This document shows positions 38,855 through 47,155 of a DNA stretch of 64,000 bases, piece after piece. Both the position numbers and the translations under genes were made by a program. Each line of letters begins with the position of its first letter. The stretch's first letter is position 1. A model generated the notes under the pieces. It had not been told where the DNA came from, ran no database searches, and saw only the letters and a program-made list of their open reading frames with translations. Source of the DNA: Leptospira vanthielii serovar Holland str. Waz Holland = ATCC 700522 (GTDB taxonomy: Bacteria > Spirochaetota > Leptospiria > Leptospirales > Leptospiraceae); the NCBI RefSeq assembly GCF_000332455.1, contig NZ_AOGY02000077.1:62001-126000 (forward strand). The letters are read 5' to 3'.

Positions 38855-40039
38855 TTACCGAATTACAGACTCTTTCACTAATTTTAAAAAATCATTTTTG
38901 ATGAATGCCTTTTCGCGATCATCTCCAAACCGAACAATGATTAAATCAAGGCTTGGAATCACATACAACATTTGTCCCCAGTGCCCAAGACCAGCAAAAG
39001 TATCCTTTGGTGCATCGGGCCATGGTTCGTGGATTCCTCTTTCGGGAACTCCTGTGTTGGCATACCAGTGGGCGGTATAATTGTCTTGTGATAAATCTTC
39101 GGAGTAAGGTGTGGATTTGTATCCGGGGGCAGGTGTTCTTGTGAACTGCACCCAACCTTCGGGTAACAGACGTTCTCCGTTCCAAACTCCATCATTTAAA
39201 TACAGATAACCAATTTTCGCCAAATCTTTGGCAGTCATATACAAATAAGAAGATCCCACATAAGTGCCAGAACCATCTCTTTCAAAAGTAACATTGGTGA
39301 TTCCTAGAGGTTTGAATATCTTTTCGAAGGGGAGTTTGTCATATTCTTCTGCACCATATACTTTTTTCAAAATGGCAGAAAGAATATTGGTATCACAACT
39401 AGAATAATACACCTGTGTTCCTGGTTCTGCACGAAGGGGAAGGTCTGCACAAAAGGCCCCCATATCTTTACGACCTCTTGTATACAACATGGCAATGACC
39501 GATGATTTGAGTGGACCACTTTCATATCCTTCTTCTCCCGCAAGTCCTGAGGACATATTGAGAAGGTGTCTAATCGTAATTTTTTTGTGGGCTTCATCAT
39601 GGCTTAATGGTTCATAATGATAATAACCAGGATCGTCCAATTTAACTAACCCTTGTTTGACTGCGATTCCATACATGGTTTGCAAAATACTTTTGGATAC
39701 CGACCAGGTTAAATGGACTTTGTCTTCCGAAAAGTTTCTCGCATACTTTTCATAAATGAGTTTTCCATTCCTTAAGATGACAAGCGCATCGGTCCTTCTC
39801 CCTTTTCTATCTGTTTCATCTCCCGTTCGCGTGAAGGCATATTCCTCTACTAACTTAAGTTTGCTAGAAGATACACCAACAGATTCAGGAGATACTACTT
39901 TCCAATTGGGACTTGGCCATTCTGGTTTTAAGCGAGTTTTCAGTGTGATAACTTCTGGTTCACCACCGAAGGGAGAAAGGTCTTTGCCACAATGGACAAA
40001 AGCGAGTAAAAGAAGGATACAGATAAAACTTTGTTTCAT
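38855..40039 (-). CDS. Beta-lactamase-family serine hydrolase lipoprotein
   Basis: 394 residues. Lipobox-like LLLAFVHC puts a lipid-modified Cys at residue 17. The domain has SVSK (nucleophile Ser, about 133-136) within LTWSVSKSILQT, the YSS-type tyrosine motif in TQVYYSSCDTN, and late GLGHWGQM in the HxG position. The family includes D-alanyl carboxypeptidases, esterases and class C-like hydrolases; substrate unknown. The start codon is embedded in an inverted repeat (40037-40075). Confidence 0.86.
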   Translation of the reverse strand: MKQSFICILLLLAFVHCGKDLSPFGGEPEVITLKTRLKPEWPSPNWKVVSPESVGVSSSKLKLVEEYAFTRTGDETDRKGRRTDALVILRNGKLIYEKYARNFSEDKVHLTWSVSKSILQTMYGIAVKQGLVKLDDPGYYHYEPLSHDEAHKKITIRHLLNMSSGLAGEEGYESGPLKSSVIAMLYTRGRKDMGAFCADLPLRAEPGTQVYYSSCDTNILSAILKKVYGAEEYDKLPFEKIFKPLGITNVTFERDGSGTYVGSSYLYMTAKDLAKIGYLYLNDGVWNGERLLPEGWVQFTRTPAPGYKSTPYSEDLSQDNYTAHWYANTGVPERGIHEPWPDAPKDTFAGLGHWGQMLYVIPSLDLIIVRFGDDREKAFIKNDFLKLVKESVIR

Positions 40040-40075
40040 AGAATTCCTGATTCAGATTCGTTTCAGAATTCTATG
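40037..40075 (-). repeat. Perfect 10-bp inverted repeat covering a start codon
   Basis: Arms CATAGAATTC (40037-40046) and GAATTCTATG (40066-40075) flank a 19-base loop. On the minus-strand mRNA the downstream arm ends with the ATG of the serine hydrolase gene, so the hairpin could hide the start codon and ribosome site. Confidence 0.7.
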
Positions 40076-40105
40076 CGAGTCTTAATCGTTTGCAAAGGAA
40101 AAAAG

Positions 40106-40137
40106 AAAAGGATTACGCTTTTTCTGCGTAACCTTTT
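40106..40137 (-). terminator. Terminator overlapping the sufE stop codon
   Basis: On the minus strand AAAAGGTTACGC, loop AGAAAAA, GCGTAATCCTTTT forms a stem with one bulge, followed by T-rich sequence. The TAA stop codon of sufE lies in the downstream arm. Confidence 0.65.
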
Positions 40138-40526
40138 AGTTTTTGTACCATGGAGAAAAGTCCGTTTCTTCTTGAGATCGAAAGAAATTTTGCAAGGCCA
40201 ACTTCTTCTATGAAACCTAGTGAGGCATCCGCTATATCTTTCGGAGATTGTCCTGAAAATACCCGTATAAGAATGGCGATTAGTCCTTTTGTAAGAGCCG
40301 TGTCACTATCCGCATCAAACTCTAATCTTCCCGCTTCTAGTTTTGGTGCGACCCAAACTCGTGATTGGCAACCAGGGACAATATATTCTTCCGTTCGTTT
40401 TTCATCTGGATAGGGGGGGAGTTCTTCACCTAACTCAATTAAATATTGAAACTTCTCTTCCCAATCGGTAAGATCTGAGAATTCCGCTATGATTTCTTTT
40501 TGGATTTCCTCAATGGACTTATTCAT
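40113..40526 (-). CDS. sufE: SufE-family sulfur acceptor protein
   Basis: 137 residues from the ATG at 40526 (MNKSIEEIQKEI), the usual SufE size. The active Cys53 lies in IVPGCQSRVW, followed by the GLIAILIRVFSGQ segment. SufE takes persulfide sulfur from SufS for Fe-S cluster assembly. No other suf gene is adjacent. The start overlaps the end of the preceding lipoprotein gene by 8 bases; earlier in-frame starts would extend into that gene. Confidence 0.9.
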   Translation of the reverse strand: MNKSIEEIQKEIIAEFSDLTDWEEKFQYLIELGEELPPYPDEKRTEEYIVPGCQSRVWVAPKLEAGRLEFDADSDTALTKGLIAILIRVFSGQSPKDIADASLGFIEEVGLAKFLSISRRNGLFSMVQKLKGYAEKA

Positions 40527-40878
40527 GTTTGGCATCCGGAGTTGGAATCTGGGCAAACTTATCTTTTTTTCTCATATAAAACTTGTTAAAGTTAGCCGTA
40601 GTAAGATTTTTTAGCTCCACACGATTCACTGTGGAAACAGTGAGCTCATACAACTCATCGTTAGATTTAAAAAAATAATCCATCCGAAGTTTTTCTTCTA
40701 GAATGTATTCTACATCATTCCAAATCAATTTTTTGGATTCAAAATCTACGTACAAACATTCAGGAGGTTTGGTGAGAACATAACAAAACTCACCGGCCTT
40801 CGGAACCCCCTTATAAAACAAACCACAGCGGGAAAAAGAAACGGATATAAATATAAAACAAAGGATAAACTTTTTCAT
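40519..40878 (-). CDS. Small lipoprotein of unknown function
   Basis: 119 residues from the ATG at 40878. The basic start MKKF and hydrophobic core lead to FSRC, a leptospiral-type lipobox with Cys18. The remainder is a small soluble domain without recognised motifs. It overlaps sufE by 8 bases. An upstream in-frame ATG at 40944 would give a signal peptide that starts too far from the core, so it was not used. Confidence 0.72.
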   Translation of the reverse strand: MKKFILCFIFISVSFSRCGLFYKGVPKAGEFCYVLTKPPECLYVDFESKKLIWNDVEYILEEKLRMDYFFKSNDELYELTVSTVNRVELKNLTTANFNKFYMRKKDKFAQIPTPDAKHE

Positions 40879-40940
40879 AGTAGTAAAACTTATCCTCAAA
40901 TGTTGGGGAACGAAACGAACTAGTGCTGATACCAAACCAA

Positions 40941-41957
40941 TCATTCTTTTTTTTCCGGTGTTAGATCTAGTTTGGTTTTGGCTCCTGGTTTTTCCGCAAT
41001 CATCTTGGTTATGAGGAGGGGGATCTCCGCATTCTTTTTACCAGAAGAAAGGTAAAAGTCCTCCAATAGATCAATTCCTTTTTGGGAAAGATTTTGTAAG
41101 TGAAAGATTGTGGCTTCTGTTATGATAGAAGTCTCTGTAATCCGATCGGGATTGTTTGACTTAGTTTGCCTCAGTAGTGACAAAGCCCCTACATAATCTT
41201 TTTTATAATACTTTCCAAGACCGCGTAAAAAATTCTCTTCTCTTGGTGTGAATTGAATTCCTGCTTTATAACTTGGATCTTTTGTGATTGTGATCAGTTT
41301 GTCGAGCCCAGTTGCATCCCCAGCTAACATTGTGTTGAAGGTAAGTAACCAAATATAAACTGTTTGGAACTCAGGCGAAAGTTTAGAACGATCCAAATTT
41401 CCATATTCGGTGATGAGTGTTTGGGGTCTTTTGACATGGCGATGTGTTTCCCCAAGGAACAACAAAACTTTATTGTTTTCCCAATCAGAAAAGGGAGAAG
41501 AGGAAAAAGATTCGGCAGTCCTTGCATTCCAAAATACGGAGTCCAAAGTAGAATCTGCAAGGACGGAGGATCCAATAAAATCTTGGAATTCGGATCCTAA
41601 ATGCAAAATCAAACTGTCATGGTCAAAATAAATTCCAATTCTATATAAATTCCAAAATAAACTGCGCGCAATCAAATGAAAGGCAACAGGATCTGTTGGA
41701 TCTTTTTCGGAATAGGTGGTGGTTATCGATTGGAAGTCTTCTATATCTTTTTCTTTCAGATTTCCTGATTTCCAGAGTTCAATTGTTTTTTCTTTGGTTT
41801 TTTCTGCCCTGACACTTTGGTCTTTTGCAAAAAGAAAATAAATTTCTTTTCTATAGGTAAACCCTAACACGGACAGACCAAGCGCTAAAACCAATAGAAA
41901 TAGCGGTGTCTTTGATTTCTTCTTTCTGTGCGGTTCGTACCGGGAGTAAATCGCCAT
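40941..41957 (-). CDS. Membrane-anchored TPR-like protein of unknown function
   Basis: 338 residues from the ATG at 41957 (MAIYSRYEPHRKKKSK). Basic cytoplasmic tail, one helix (about 18-36), then an extracytoplasmic alpha-helical region with repeat-like helices of TPR character (KSGNLKEKDIEDFQSI; YKKDYVGALSLLRQTKSNNP). No enzyme motif. Longer forms reaching 42197 would overlap the zinc-ribbon gene on the other strand and were rejected. Confidence 0.75.
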   Translation of the reverse strand: MAIYSRYEPHRKKKSKTPLFLLVLALGLSVLGFTYRKEIYFLFAKDQSVRAEKTKEKTIELWKSGNLKEKDIEDFQSITTTYSEKDPTDPVAFHLIARSLFWNLYRIGIYFDHDSLILHLGSEFQDFIGSSVLADSTLDSVFWNARTAESFSSSPFSDWENNKVLLFLGETHRHVKRPQTLITEYGNLDRSKLSPEFQTVYIWLLTFNTMLAGDATGLDKLITITKDPSYKAGIQFTPREENFLRGLGKYYKKDYVGALSLLRQTKSNNPDRITETSIITEATIFHLQNLSQKGIDLLEDFYLSSGKKNAEIPLLITKMIAEKPGAKTKLDLTPEKKE

Positions 41958-41989
41958 CGTTGGTTCCCATTTTTTTTTGCCCTCCCCAC

Positions 41990-42017
41990 TTGACACGGCT
42001 TTTTCTTTGTGATTTAG
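41990..42017 (+). promoter_or_regulatory. Possible promoter of the zinc-ribbon gene
   Basis: A perfect TTGACA at 41990-41995 is followed 16-17 bases later by ATTTAG/GATTTA. The -10 is poor. It lies just ahead of the ATG at 42028. Confidence 0.35.
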
Positions 42018-42027
42018 TGAGAAGGGT

Positions 42028-42207
42028 ATGGAAGATGACATTTTAGAAGATGACGAATTCGAAGCTGATAGCCTTAACGAAGACGTCGTAACGTATGCTT
42101 GCGAGGATTGTGACCACCGTTGGGAAGCCGAAGGAGAGGACGAATACCTCGATTCTTGGGAACTGATCTGCCCTATGTGCGGATCTGCGAATATCACCGA
42201 ACTGTAA
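42028..42207 (+). CDS. 59-residue acidic zinc-ribbon protein
   Basis: Encodes 59 residues, with two Cys-x-x-Cys knuckles (CEDCDHRW and CPMCGSANITEL) separated by about 22 residues, typical of a one-zinc ribbon. The N-terminal 20 residues are very acidic. A gaag-gg ribosome site precedes the ATG at 7 bases. Codon pattern and the tight fit (1 base to the next gene's TTG) support it. Role unknown; such ribbons occur in RNA- or protein-binding adaptors. Confidence 0.85.
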   Translation: MEDDILEDDEFEADSLNEDVVTYACEDCDHRWEAEGEDEYLDSWELICPMCGSANITEL

Positions 42208-42208
42208 T

Positions 42209-42736
42209 TTGACTTATTTTCAGTATATTTTTGGTTTTTTGATTCTACCTTCGCTCCTTTGGGGCGAGGCCTCCGGTTTTTCGACCCTCTATACAGAATT
42301 CAAAAAAGGAAATTATGCAACTGTTTCCAAAGGGTCCCTCCAATATTTGAACGCACCCGATGGAGAGAAAGATCCCCGTATTTTTTTTCTCTATGTTTCG
42401 ACTGAGGAAAATTGGTCCCAACTGAAAACTAAGGTGGTCCGTGAAATACCACCTAACTTTAGGTCATCGGTCCACTATTGGAATGCCATTTACCTATTTA
42501 TGGAACGAGCTTTAGTGTTTGGCGAATCGGATTTACTTATTGAATGGGGTAAAGAATTTCAAAAGTCTGGAAAACAGAGTCCAAAATACAACGATGCATT
42601 ACTCTTGTATGGCCTTGGACTGATGGATTTAAAAAACGAGTCAGAGGCAAGGAAGGTCTTTTTAGAAATTGAATCCAACGCTCCCTCCAAACAGGTGTTA
42701 TCTCAATTAGAAGAAATTAAGTCTTCAGGTAAATAA
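42209..42736 (+). CDS. Secreted TPR-like protein of unknown function
   Basis: 175 residues, TTG start 1 base after the zinc-ribbon stop. Signal peptide (about 1-19, LILPSLLWGEA) is followed by helical repeats of TPR type (DALLLYGLGLMDLKNESEAR). It is directly followed, 0 bases apart, by the RsmD-like gene. Probably periplasmic; function unknown. Confidence 0.72.
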   Translation: MTYFQYIFGFLILPSLLWGEASGFSTLYTEFKKGNYATVSKGSLQYLNAPDGEKDPRIFFLYVSTEENWSQLKTKVVREIPPNFRSSVHYWNAIYLFMERALVFGESDLLIEWGKEFQKSGKQSPKYNDALLLYGLGLMDLKNESEARKVFLEIESNAPSKQVLSQLEEIKSSGK

Positions 42737-43351
42737 ATGAAAGGACTACGTGTATCACAAGGTAAGTGGAAAGGGAAAGAAATTCCATCCCCACCAGATG
42801 TATCGGGACATTTAAATTTTACCAATAGTCTTATGAAAAAAGCCATCTTCTCTCTTATGGACTCTCGTCTCCTTTCTTGGGGTCTTAGTTTTGAATCAGT
42901 TTTGTTTTGTGATTACTTTTCTGGAAGTGGACAAATTTCTGCCGAAGCTTATAGTCTATCTGTCAAACGACTTTTGACTTATGAGTTAGACCAAACTAGG
43001 TTTAGACAACTCCATTCCCTTTTTCGTGGTCTCACGAACGTTCAGTTGTTTCGAAAAGATGCAACCAAACATACGTTAAAGTGGGAATTGGGTGAGGAAG
43101 AGGTATATATTTTTTATTTAGATCCACCATACACATATTGGTCGGAAACCCCCGTCCGCATGAAAGAGATGTTGGAACAATTATATAACTTTTGTATATC
43201 TACAAAAAAACCTTTTTTGATTTTATGCCAAATTCCGGAACGGCAAGCCATTGATAAAATTTGGGCTTCGGTTCCTCATAAGGTGAGGGAGTATGGAAGC
43301 CACTCGATCATCGAAACAGGTTATGAAAATGCCGAGATCACCTCTCGGTAA
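42737..43351 (+). CDS. RsmD-like RNA methyltransferase
   Basis: 204 residues. N-terminal GKWKGKEIPSP and a SAM-binding glycine motif DYFSGSGQISAEA fit the RsmD family, and the catalytic-type DPPYTYW motif is present. RsmD methylates G966 of 16S rRNA at N2. The TRP..R-type segment is divergent (HLNFTNSLMKKAIFSL), so the exact target is less certain. Overlaps the PBP gene start. Confidence 0.8.
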   Translation: MKGLRVSQGKWKGKEIPSPPDVSGHLNFTNSLMKKAIFSLMDSRLLSWGLSFESVLFCDYFSGSGQISAEAYSLSVKRLLTYELDQTRFRQLHSLFRGLTNVQLFRKDATKHTLKWELGEEEVYIFYLDPPYTYWSETPVRMKEMLEQLYNFCISTKKPFLILCQIPERQAIDKIWASVPHKVREYGSHSIIETGYENAEITSR

Positions 43352-45443
43352 AATAAATCGCTTCGATTTTGGATCCATTCGAAGTTTAATTTCTATTGTT
43401 GGATTTGCATTCCTATTCATCGGGTCACCTCTTTGGTCTTTACCCACGTATGAAGAAGTAAAATCTAACTATAAACCTTCTGACATACAGGTGTTTGATC
43501 GCAGTGGTGAACTTGTCCAAAGGTATCGAATCCAAAATGTATACCGATCCGAAGAATGGACAGATTATTCTAAACTCCCTAAGTTTTTAGTTGAGTCAGT
43601 TGTTTATGCAGAAGACAAACGATTCTTTGTCCATGGGGGAGTGGATTCGAATGCTTTGGTTTCCTCCTTATTTGGAAATTTCACCGGATCCTCGCTTCGT
43701 GGTGGATCTACAATTACCATGCAACTCGTTTCTCTCTTGGATCCGGAATTACAACCTAAGGAATTCAAACGTAGGTCAATCTTTCAAAAACTAAAACAAA
43801 TCCAACGGGCAGTAGAATTGGAAGAAACTTGGACTAAGGAAGAAATTTTTACTGCCTATATCAATTTGATTTACTTTCGAGGTGAATTGAAAGGAATCAC
43901 TTCTGCAAGTAAGGGACTATTTCGAAAATCTCCAAACGCACTGACACCTAACGAAACTTATGTGTTGTCTGCCCTCATTCGTTCTCCCCAAAGTCCCATT
44001 GAAAAAGTTGTGAAACGGGTTTGTTTACTAAAAATGGAAAGAGATGGGGTAGATGATTGTGTCGCTATTTCTCATTTAGTGAGAGAATCCTTATTTCGTA
44101 ATTTGGACTATCCCCAGTATCCTTCCTTTGTTCCTTTATTCACAAAAGCTTTATTAGATTTTTCCAAAGCAGGTGGATATTTGAATTCGCAAGTATCATC
44201 TTCCTTATCTTTAAACTTCCAAAGAAAAGTAGAAGAGATCTTGAAACGAAATGTAAAGACCCTTGCCGATAAAAATGTTAAGGATGGGGCCGTCATCGTA
44301 ATCGATAATCGAACAGGGCAGATTCTTGTTTATGTTCCCAATATCGGAGAAGAAAGTTCTGTTGCAAAACTAGACCTCATTCGAAGCAAAAGACAAGTGG
44401 GTTCTACTCTAAAACCATTTGTCTATGCACAGAACTTCCAAGAAAATAAACTAAACTCCGATTCGATTCTGTCCGACTCCCCTGTGGGAATTCCTGTTTA
44501 CCAAGGAATCTATCGGCCGTTAAACTATGATAAATCTTATAAGGGAAATGTAACGGTAAGGCAAAGTTTAGCTTCTTCACTCAACATTCCCGCTATCCGG
44601 GCTTTGTCTTTTTTAGACATCAATGAATTTGTTTCTGTGTTAGAGAGGTTAGGGATCACGGGCCTTCGGTATCCAGAGTTTTATGGACCTTCTTTGGCAC
44701 TGGGAACGGCAGATATGACTCTACTCGAACTCACAAATGCCTATCGCACTCTCGCCAATGCGGGAGTTTATTCTGAATTTACTTTCCAACCTACCAAAAA
44801 AAGTCCTTCTTCTCGAAGAGTCTTTTCGCCTACAGTAAGTTACATGGTCTCAGAAATCCTTTCTGACCGCGAGGCTCGGTCTCTTGGGTTTGGATGGGAT
44901 AATTATTTATCAACATCTTATTATACATCAGTCAAAACAGGCACAAGCCAAGATATGAGAGATAATTGGTGTATTGGTTATTCGGAATTTTATACAGTAG
45001 GTGTTTGGGTCGGAAATCCTACAGGTGCTCCGATGTTGGATGTTTCAGGAATTACAGGTGCTGCTCCTGTTTGGCGAGAGACAATGGACATTCTACACGA
45101 GACTCTAGATTCAAAATTAAATCCACCTGCGTTTGAAAATCCAACAGAGAAAGATTTTAGTCTGTCTAAGGACGGAACGATAGAAAAGACAAAGTCGACA
45201 AAAATCCTTACTCCCGTGAACGGAAGTATTTTTGCATTGGATCCAGATATTCCTTTGGGCCATCAAAAAATCCTCTTTACTTTCAGTTCCTACGAGGTTT
45301 CGTATTCTTATTATTTAAACGATGAAAAGATTGGTTCCGCAGGAGGGCCCTACCTCTGGGAACCAAAGAAGGGAGAATATCGTTTGCAAGTAAAAGATAA
45401 AGATGGCAATGTTTTGTCTCTTTCTTTATTTGAAGTTCGGTAA
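43323..45443 (+). CDS. pbpC: Penicillin-binding protein 1C-type peptidoglycan synthase
   Basis: 706 residues from ATG at 43323 (a second ATG at 43329; a GAG-linked earlier one at 43293). Signal anchor (about 17-36), glycosyltransferase domain (EDKRFFVHGGVD, RGGSTITMQLVSLL), transpeptidase domain with STLK (active Ser), SLN and KTGT motifs, and a C-terminal BiPBP_C domain (about 615-706), the PBP1C arrangement. It polymerises and cross-links peptidoglycan. The start overlaps the methyltransferase gene. Confidence 0.88.
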   Translation: MKMPRSPLGKINRFDFGSIRSLISIVGFAFLFIGSPLWSLPTYEEVKSNYKPSDIQVFDRSGELVQRYRIQNVYRSEEWTDYSKLPKFLVESVVYAEDKRFFVHGGVDSNALVSSLFGNFTGSSLRGGSTITMQLVSLLDPELQPKEFKRRSIFQKLKQIQRAVELEETWTKEEIFTAYINLIYFRGELKGITSASKGLFRKSPNALTPNETYVLSALIRSPQSPIEKVVKRVCLLKMERDGVDDCVAISHLVRESLFRNLDYPQYPSFVPLFTKALLDFSKAGGYLNSQVSSSLSLNFQRKVEEILKRNVKTLADKNVKDGAVIVIDNRTGQILVYVPNIGEESSVAKLDLIRSKRQVGSTLKPFVYAQNFQENKLNSDSILSDSPVGIPVYQGIYRPLNYDKSYKGNVTVRQSLASSLNIPAIRALSFLDINEFVSVLERLGITGLRYPEFYGPSLALGTADMTLLELTNAYRTLANAGVYSEFTFQPTKKSPSSRRVFSPTVSYMVSEILSDREARSLGFGWDNYLSTSYYTSVKTGTSQDMRDNWCIGYSEFYTVGVWVGNPTGAPMLDVSGITGAAPVWRETMDILHETLDSKLNPPAFENPTEKDFSLSKDGTIEKTKSTKILTPVNGSIFALDPDIPLGHQKILFTFSSYEVSYSYYLNDEKIGSAGGPYLWEPKKGEYRLQVKDKDGNVLSLSLFEVR

Positions 45444-45449
45444 CATAAA

Positions 45450-45875
45450 ATGTCAAAACCAATCAAGTACAAACATAAATTTACCCAACAAGTTGTTTGG
45501 GGTGAGATGGATGCCTTCGGGCATGTAAACAATGTTACTTACGTCAGATATTTTGAATCTGCCAGGGCCGATTATTTTACAAAGGAAAGTTTATGGGATT
45601 CCCCACTAAAGCCTGTTAAAGCAGGGCCGGTCCTCACTCATTTGGATATGGATTATCGCAAACAAGTTGTGTTTCCTGCCACTTTAGAAATTACTTTAGA
45701 AGTGGATTCTATTTCCTCTAGGGCCTTTACTGTGATTTGTTCTATGTGGAATGAAAACGAGGAATGTGTTCTGACCGGGAATGCTGCTTTCGTTTGGTTT
45801 GATTTTGAATTACAAAAACCATCGGCTCTTCCTAACCATTTTAAAACAAAATTTGGATCTAATCATTTGGTATGA
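45450..45875 (+). CDS. Hotdog-fold acyl-CoA thioesterase
   Basis: 141 residues, the 4-hydroxybenzoyl-CoA thioesterase-like hotdog family, with the catalytic-type Asp in WGEMDAFGHVNNVTYVRYFE. It would hydrolyse acyl-CoA thioesters in the cytoplasm; chain preference unknown. Overlaps the SpoIIE phosphatase gene by 4 bases (ATGA). Confidence 0.88.
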   Translation: MSKPIKYKHKFTQQVVWGEMDAFGHVNNVTYVRYFESARADYFTKESLWDSPLKPVKAGPVLTHLDMDYRKQVVFPATLEITLEVDSISSRAFTVICSMWNENEECVLTGNAAFVWFDFELQKPSALPNHFKTKFGSNHLV

Positions 45876-47155
45876 TAAAACAATCCATCCAAGAACGATT
45901 TAAACTTGATGATGAGGTAATGAAGATTTCAAGAATCTGCCTTGTTGTATTTTTTAGTTTTATCGGTTTTGGAGTTTTTGCACCTACAGATGAGTTGGGA
46001 TTGTATGATCCCAAGTGGATTCGTATCTTACATGCCACTGTAACCTTATGTTTTTTCTTTGCCACTTATGTATCTGACTGGGTTCGTAAACAAATCCAAT
46101 CCATTATGTTGTTTTTCTTTTATACCATGAGTGCCCATTCTCTCATCCTTTTGTATTGGAACTCACTGTACATTGGTTATCTGGTAGGAATGATTTTAGT
46201 GCTCTCTTGTATCGGTGTTAGTTTTGTGGATAGAAGGTCTCTTGTTTCTTATTTGGGAACTGTATCTTCTGCTGGAATTATCATTGGCCTTTATACAAAA
46301 GAACCGCAAGTGGATTTGCCGTTGTATCTTTCGGCCATCAGCACACCAGCCCTTGTTTCCTATTTAACACTCAACATTCGACTAAGTTCTGTTGAAAAAC
46401 TTCGAATTTCAGAATCCCAACTCAAAGGATTTCAAGATCGTATGTTAAACGAATTGGATTTGGCAAATGAAACCCAATCCAATTTGGTAACTACCCAGTG
46501 GCCTAAAACAAAAGGTGTGAGACTTCATTCCTTTTTTCGATCCTTTGATCAAGTGGGCGGAGACGCCATAAGTTTTCTGGAACGAGAAGATGGAAAGTTA
46601 GCACTTTTTTTTGCCGATGTTTCTGGTCACGGAATTGCCTCCGCTATGGTTTCTGCTATGGCAGTCCTTGCTTTTAAAATTCATGGAAACCAAACAGAAC
46701 CCTCTGCTTGTCTAAAATCCATTCATTCCGACTTGCAATCGTTAGTTCCAAATAATCACATCAGTGCTTGTGTATTGTTTGTAGATACAATCACAAGAGA
46801 AATCCAGTATTCCATAGCGGGTCACCCACCTCTCATTCGAATGGAAAAAGACTTGGATCCGAAGTTTATGGAAGGGATCGGGACTCTTATTGTATCTTTT
46901 TTAAAACCCAATCTAAAAGATTTTTCTCTCACACCCAACCCAGGGGATCGTATTTTGCTCTATTCCGATGGAATTTTGGAAGTTTTTGATGACGCCGGTG
47001 AGATTTATGGAGACGAACATTTACTTTCTTCGGTAAAAAATCATTCTGACAAAAAAGGTGAAGAATTTTTGAATGCTCTATATGAGGACTCAATGTCATT
47101 TTCGGCAAAACGAATTTCCGACGATATGAGTATGTTATTATTGGAATTTTTATGA
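45872..47155 (+). CDS. Membrane-bound SpoIIE-type PP2C phosphatase
   Basis: 427 residues. About six helices fill residues 20-175, followed by a short linker and a PP2C/SpoIIE domain (about 205-425) with VGGDAISF, FADVSGHGIASAMVSAM, and LLYSDGILEVF. It presumably dephosphorylates STAS proteins in partner switching, sensing membrane or small-molecule cues. It overlaps both neighbours by 4 bases, tying it to a thioesterase and an Lpt-type permease, an unusual combination. Confidence 0.88.
   Translation: MIKQSIQERFKLDDEVMKISRICLVVFFSFIGFGVFAPTDELGLYDPKWIRILHATVTLCFFFATYVSDWVRKQIQSIMLFFFYTMSAHSLILLYWNSLYIGYLVGMILVLSCIGVSFVDRRSLVSYLGTVSSAGIIIGLYTKEPQVDLPLYLSAISTPALVSYLTLNIRLSSVEKLRISESQLKGFQDRMLNELDLANETQSNLVTTQWPKTKGVRLHSFFRSFDQVGGDAISFLEREDGKLALFFADVSGHGIASAMVSAMAVLAFKIHGNQTEPSACLKSIHSDLQSLVPNNHISACVLFVDTITREIQYSIAGHPPLIRMEKDLDPKFMEGIGTLIVSFLKPNLKDFSLTPNPGDRILLYSDGILEVFDDAGEIYGDEHLLSSVKNHSDKKGEEFLNALYEDSMSFSAKRISDDMSMLLLEFL

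Noticed and set aside
41958..42197. Longer N-terminus for the TPR-like membrane protein
   Set aside because: It is Ser-rich shadow sequence opposite the zinc-ribbon gene; the ATG at 41957 gives a good basic tail and helix.
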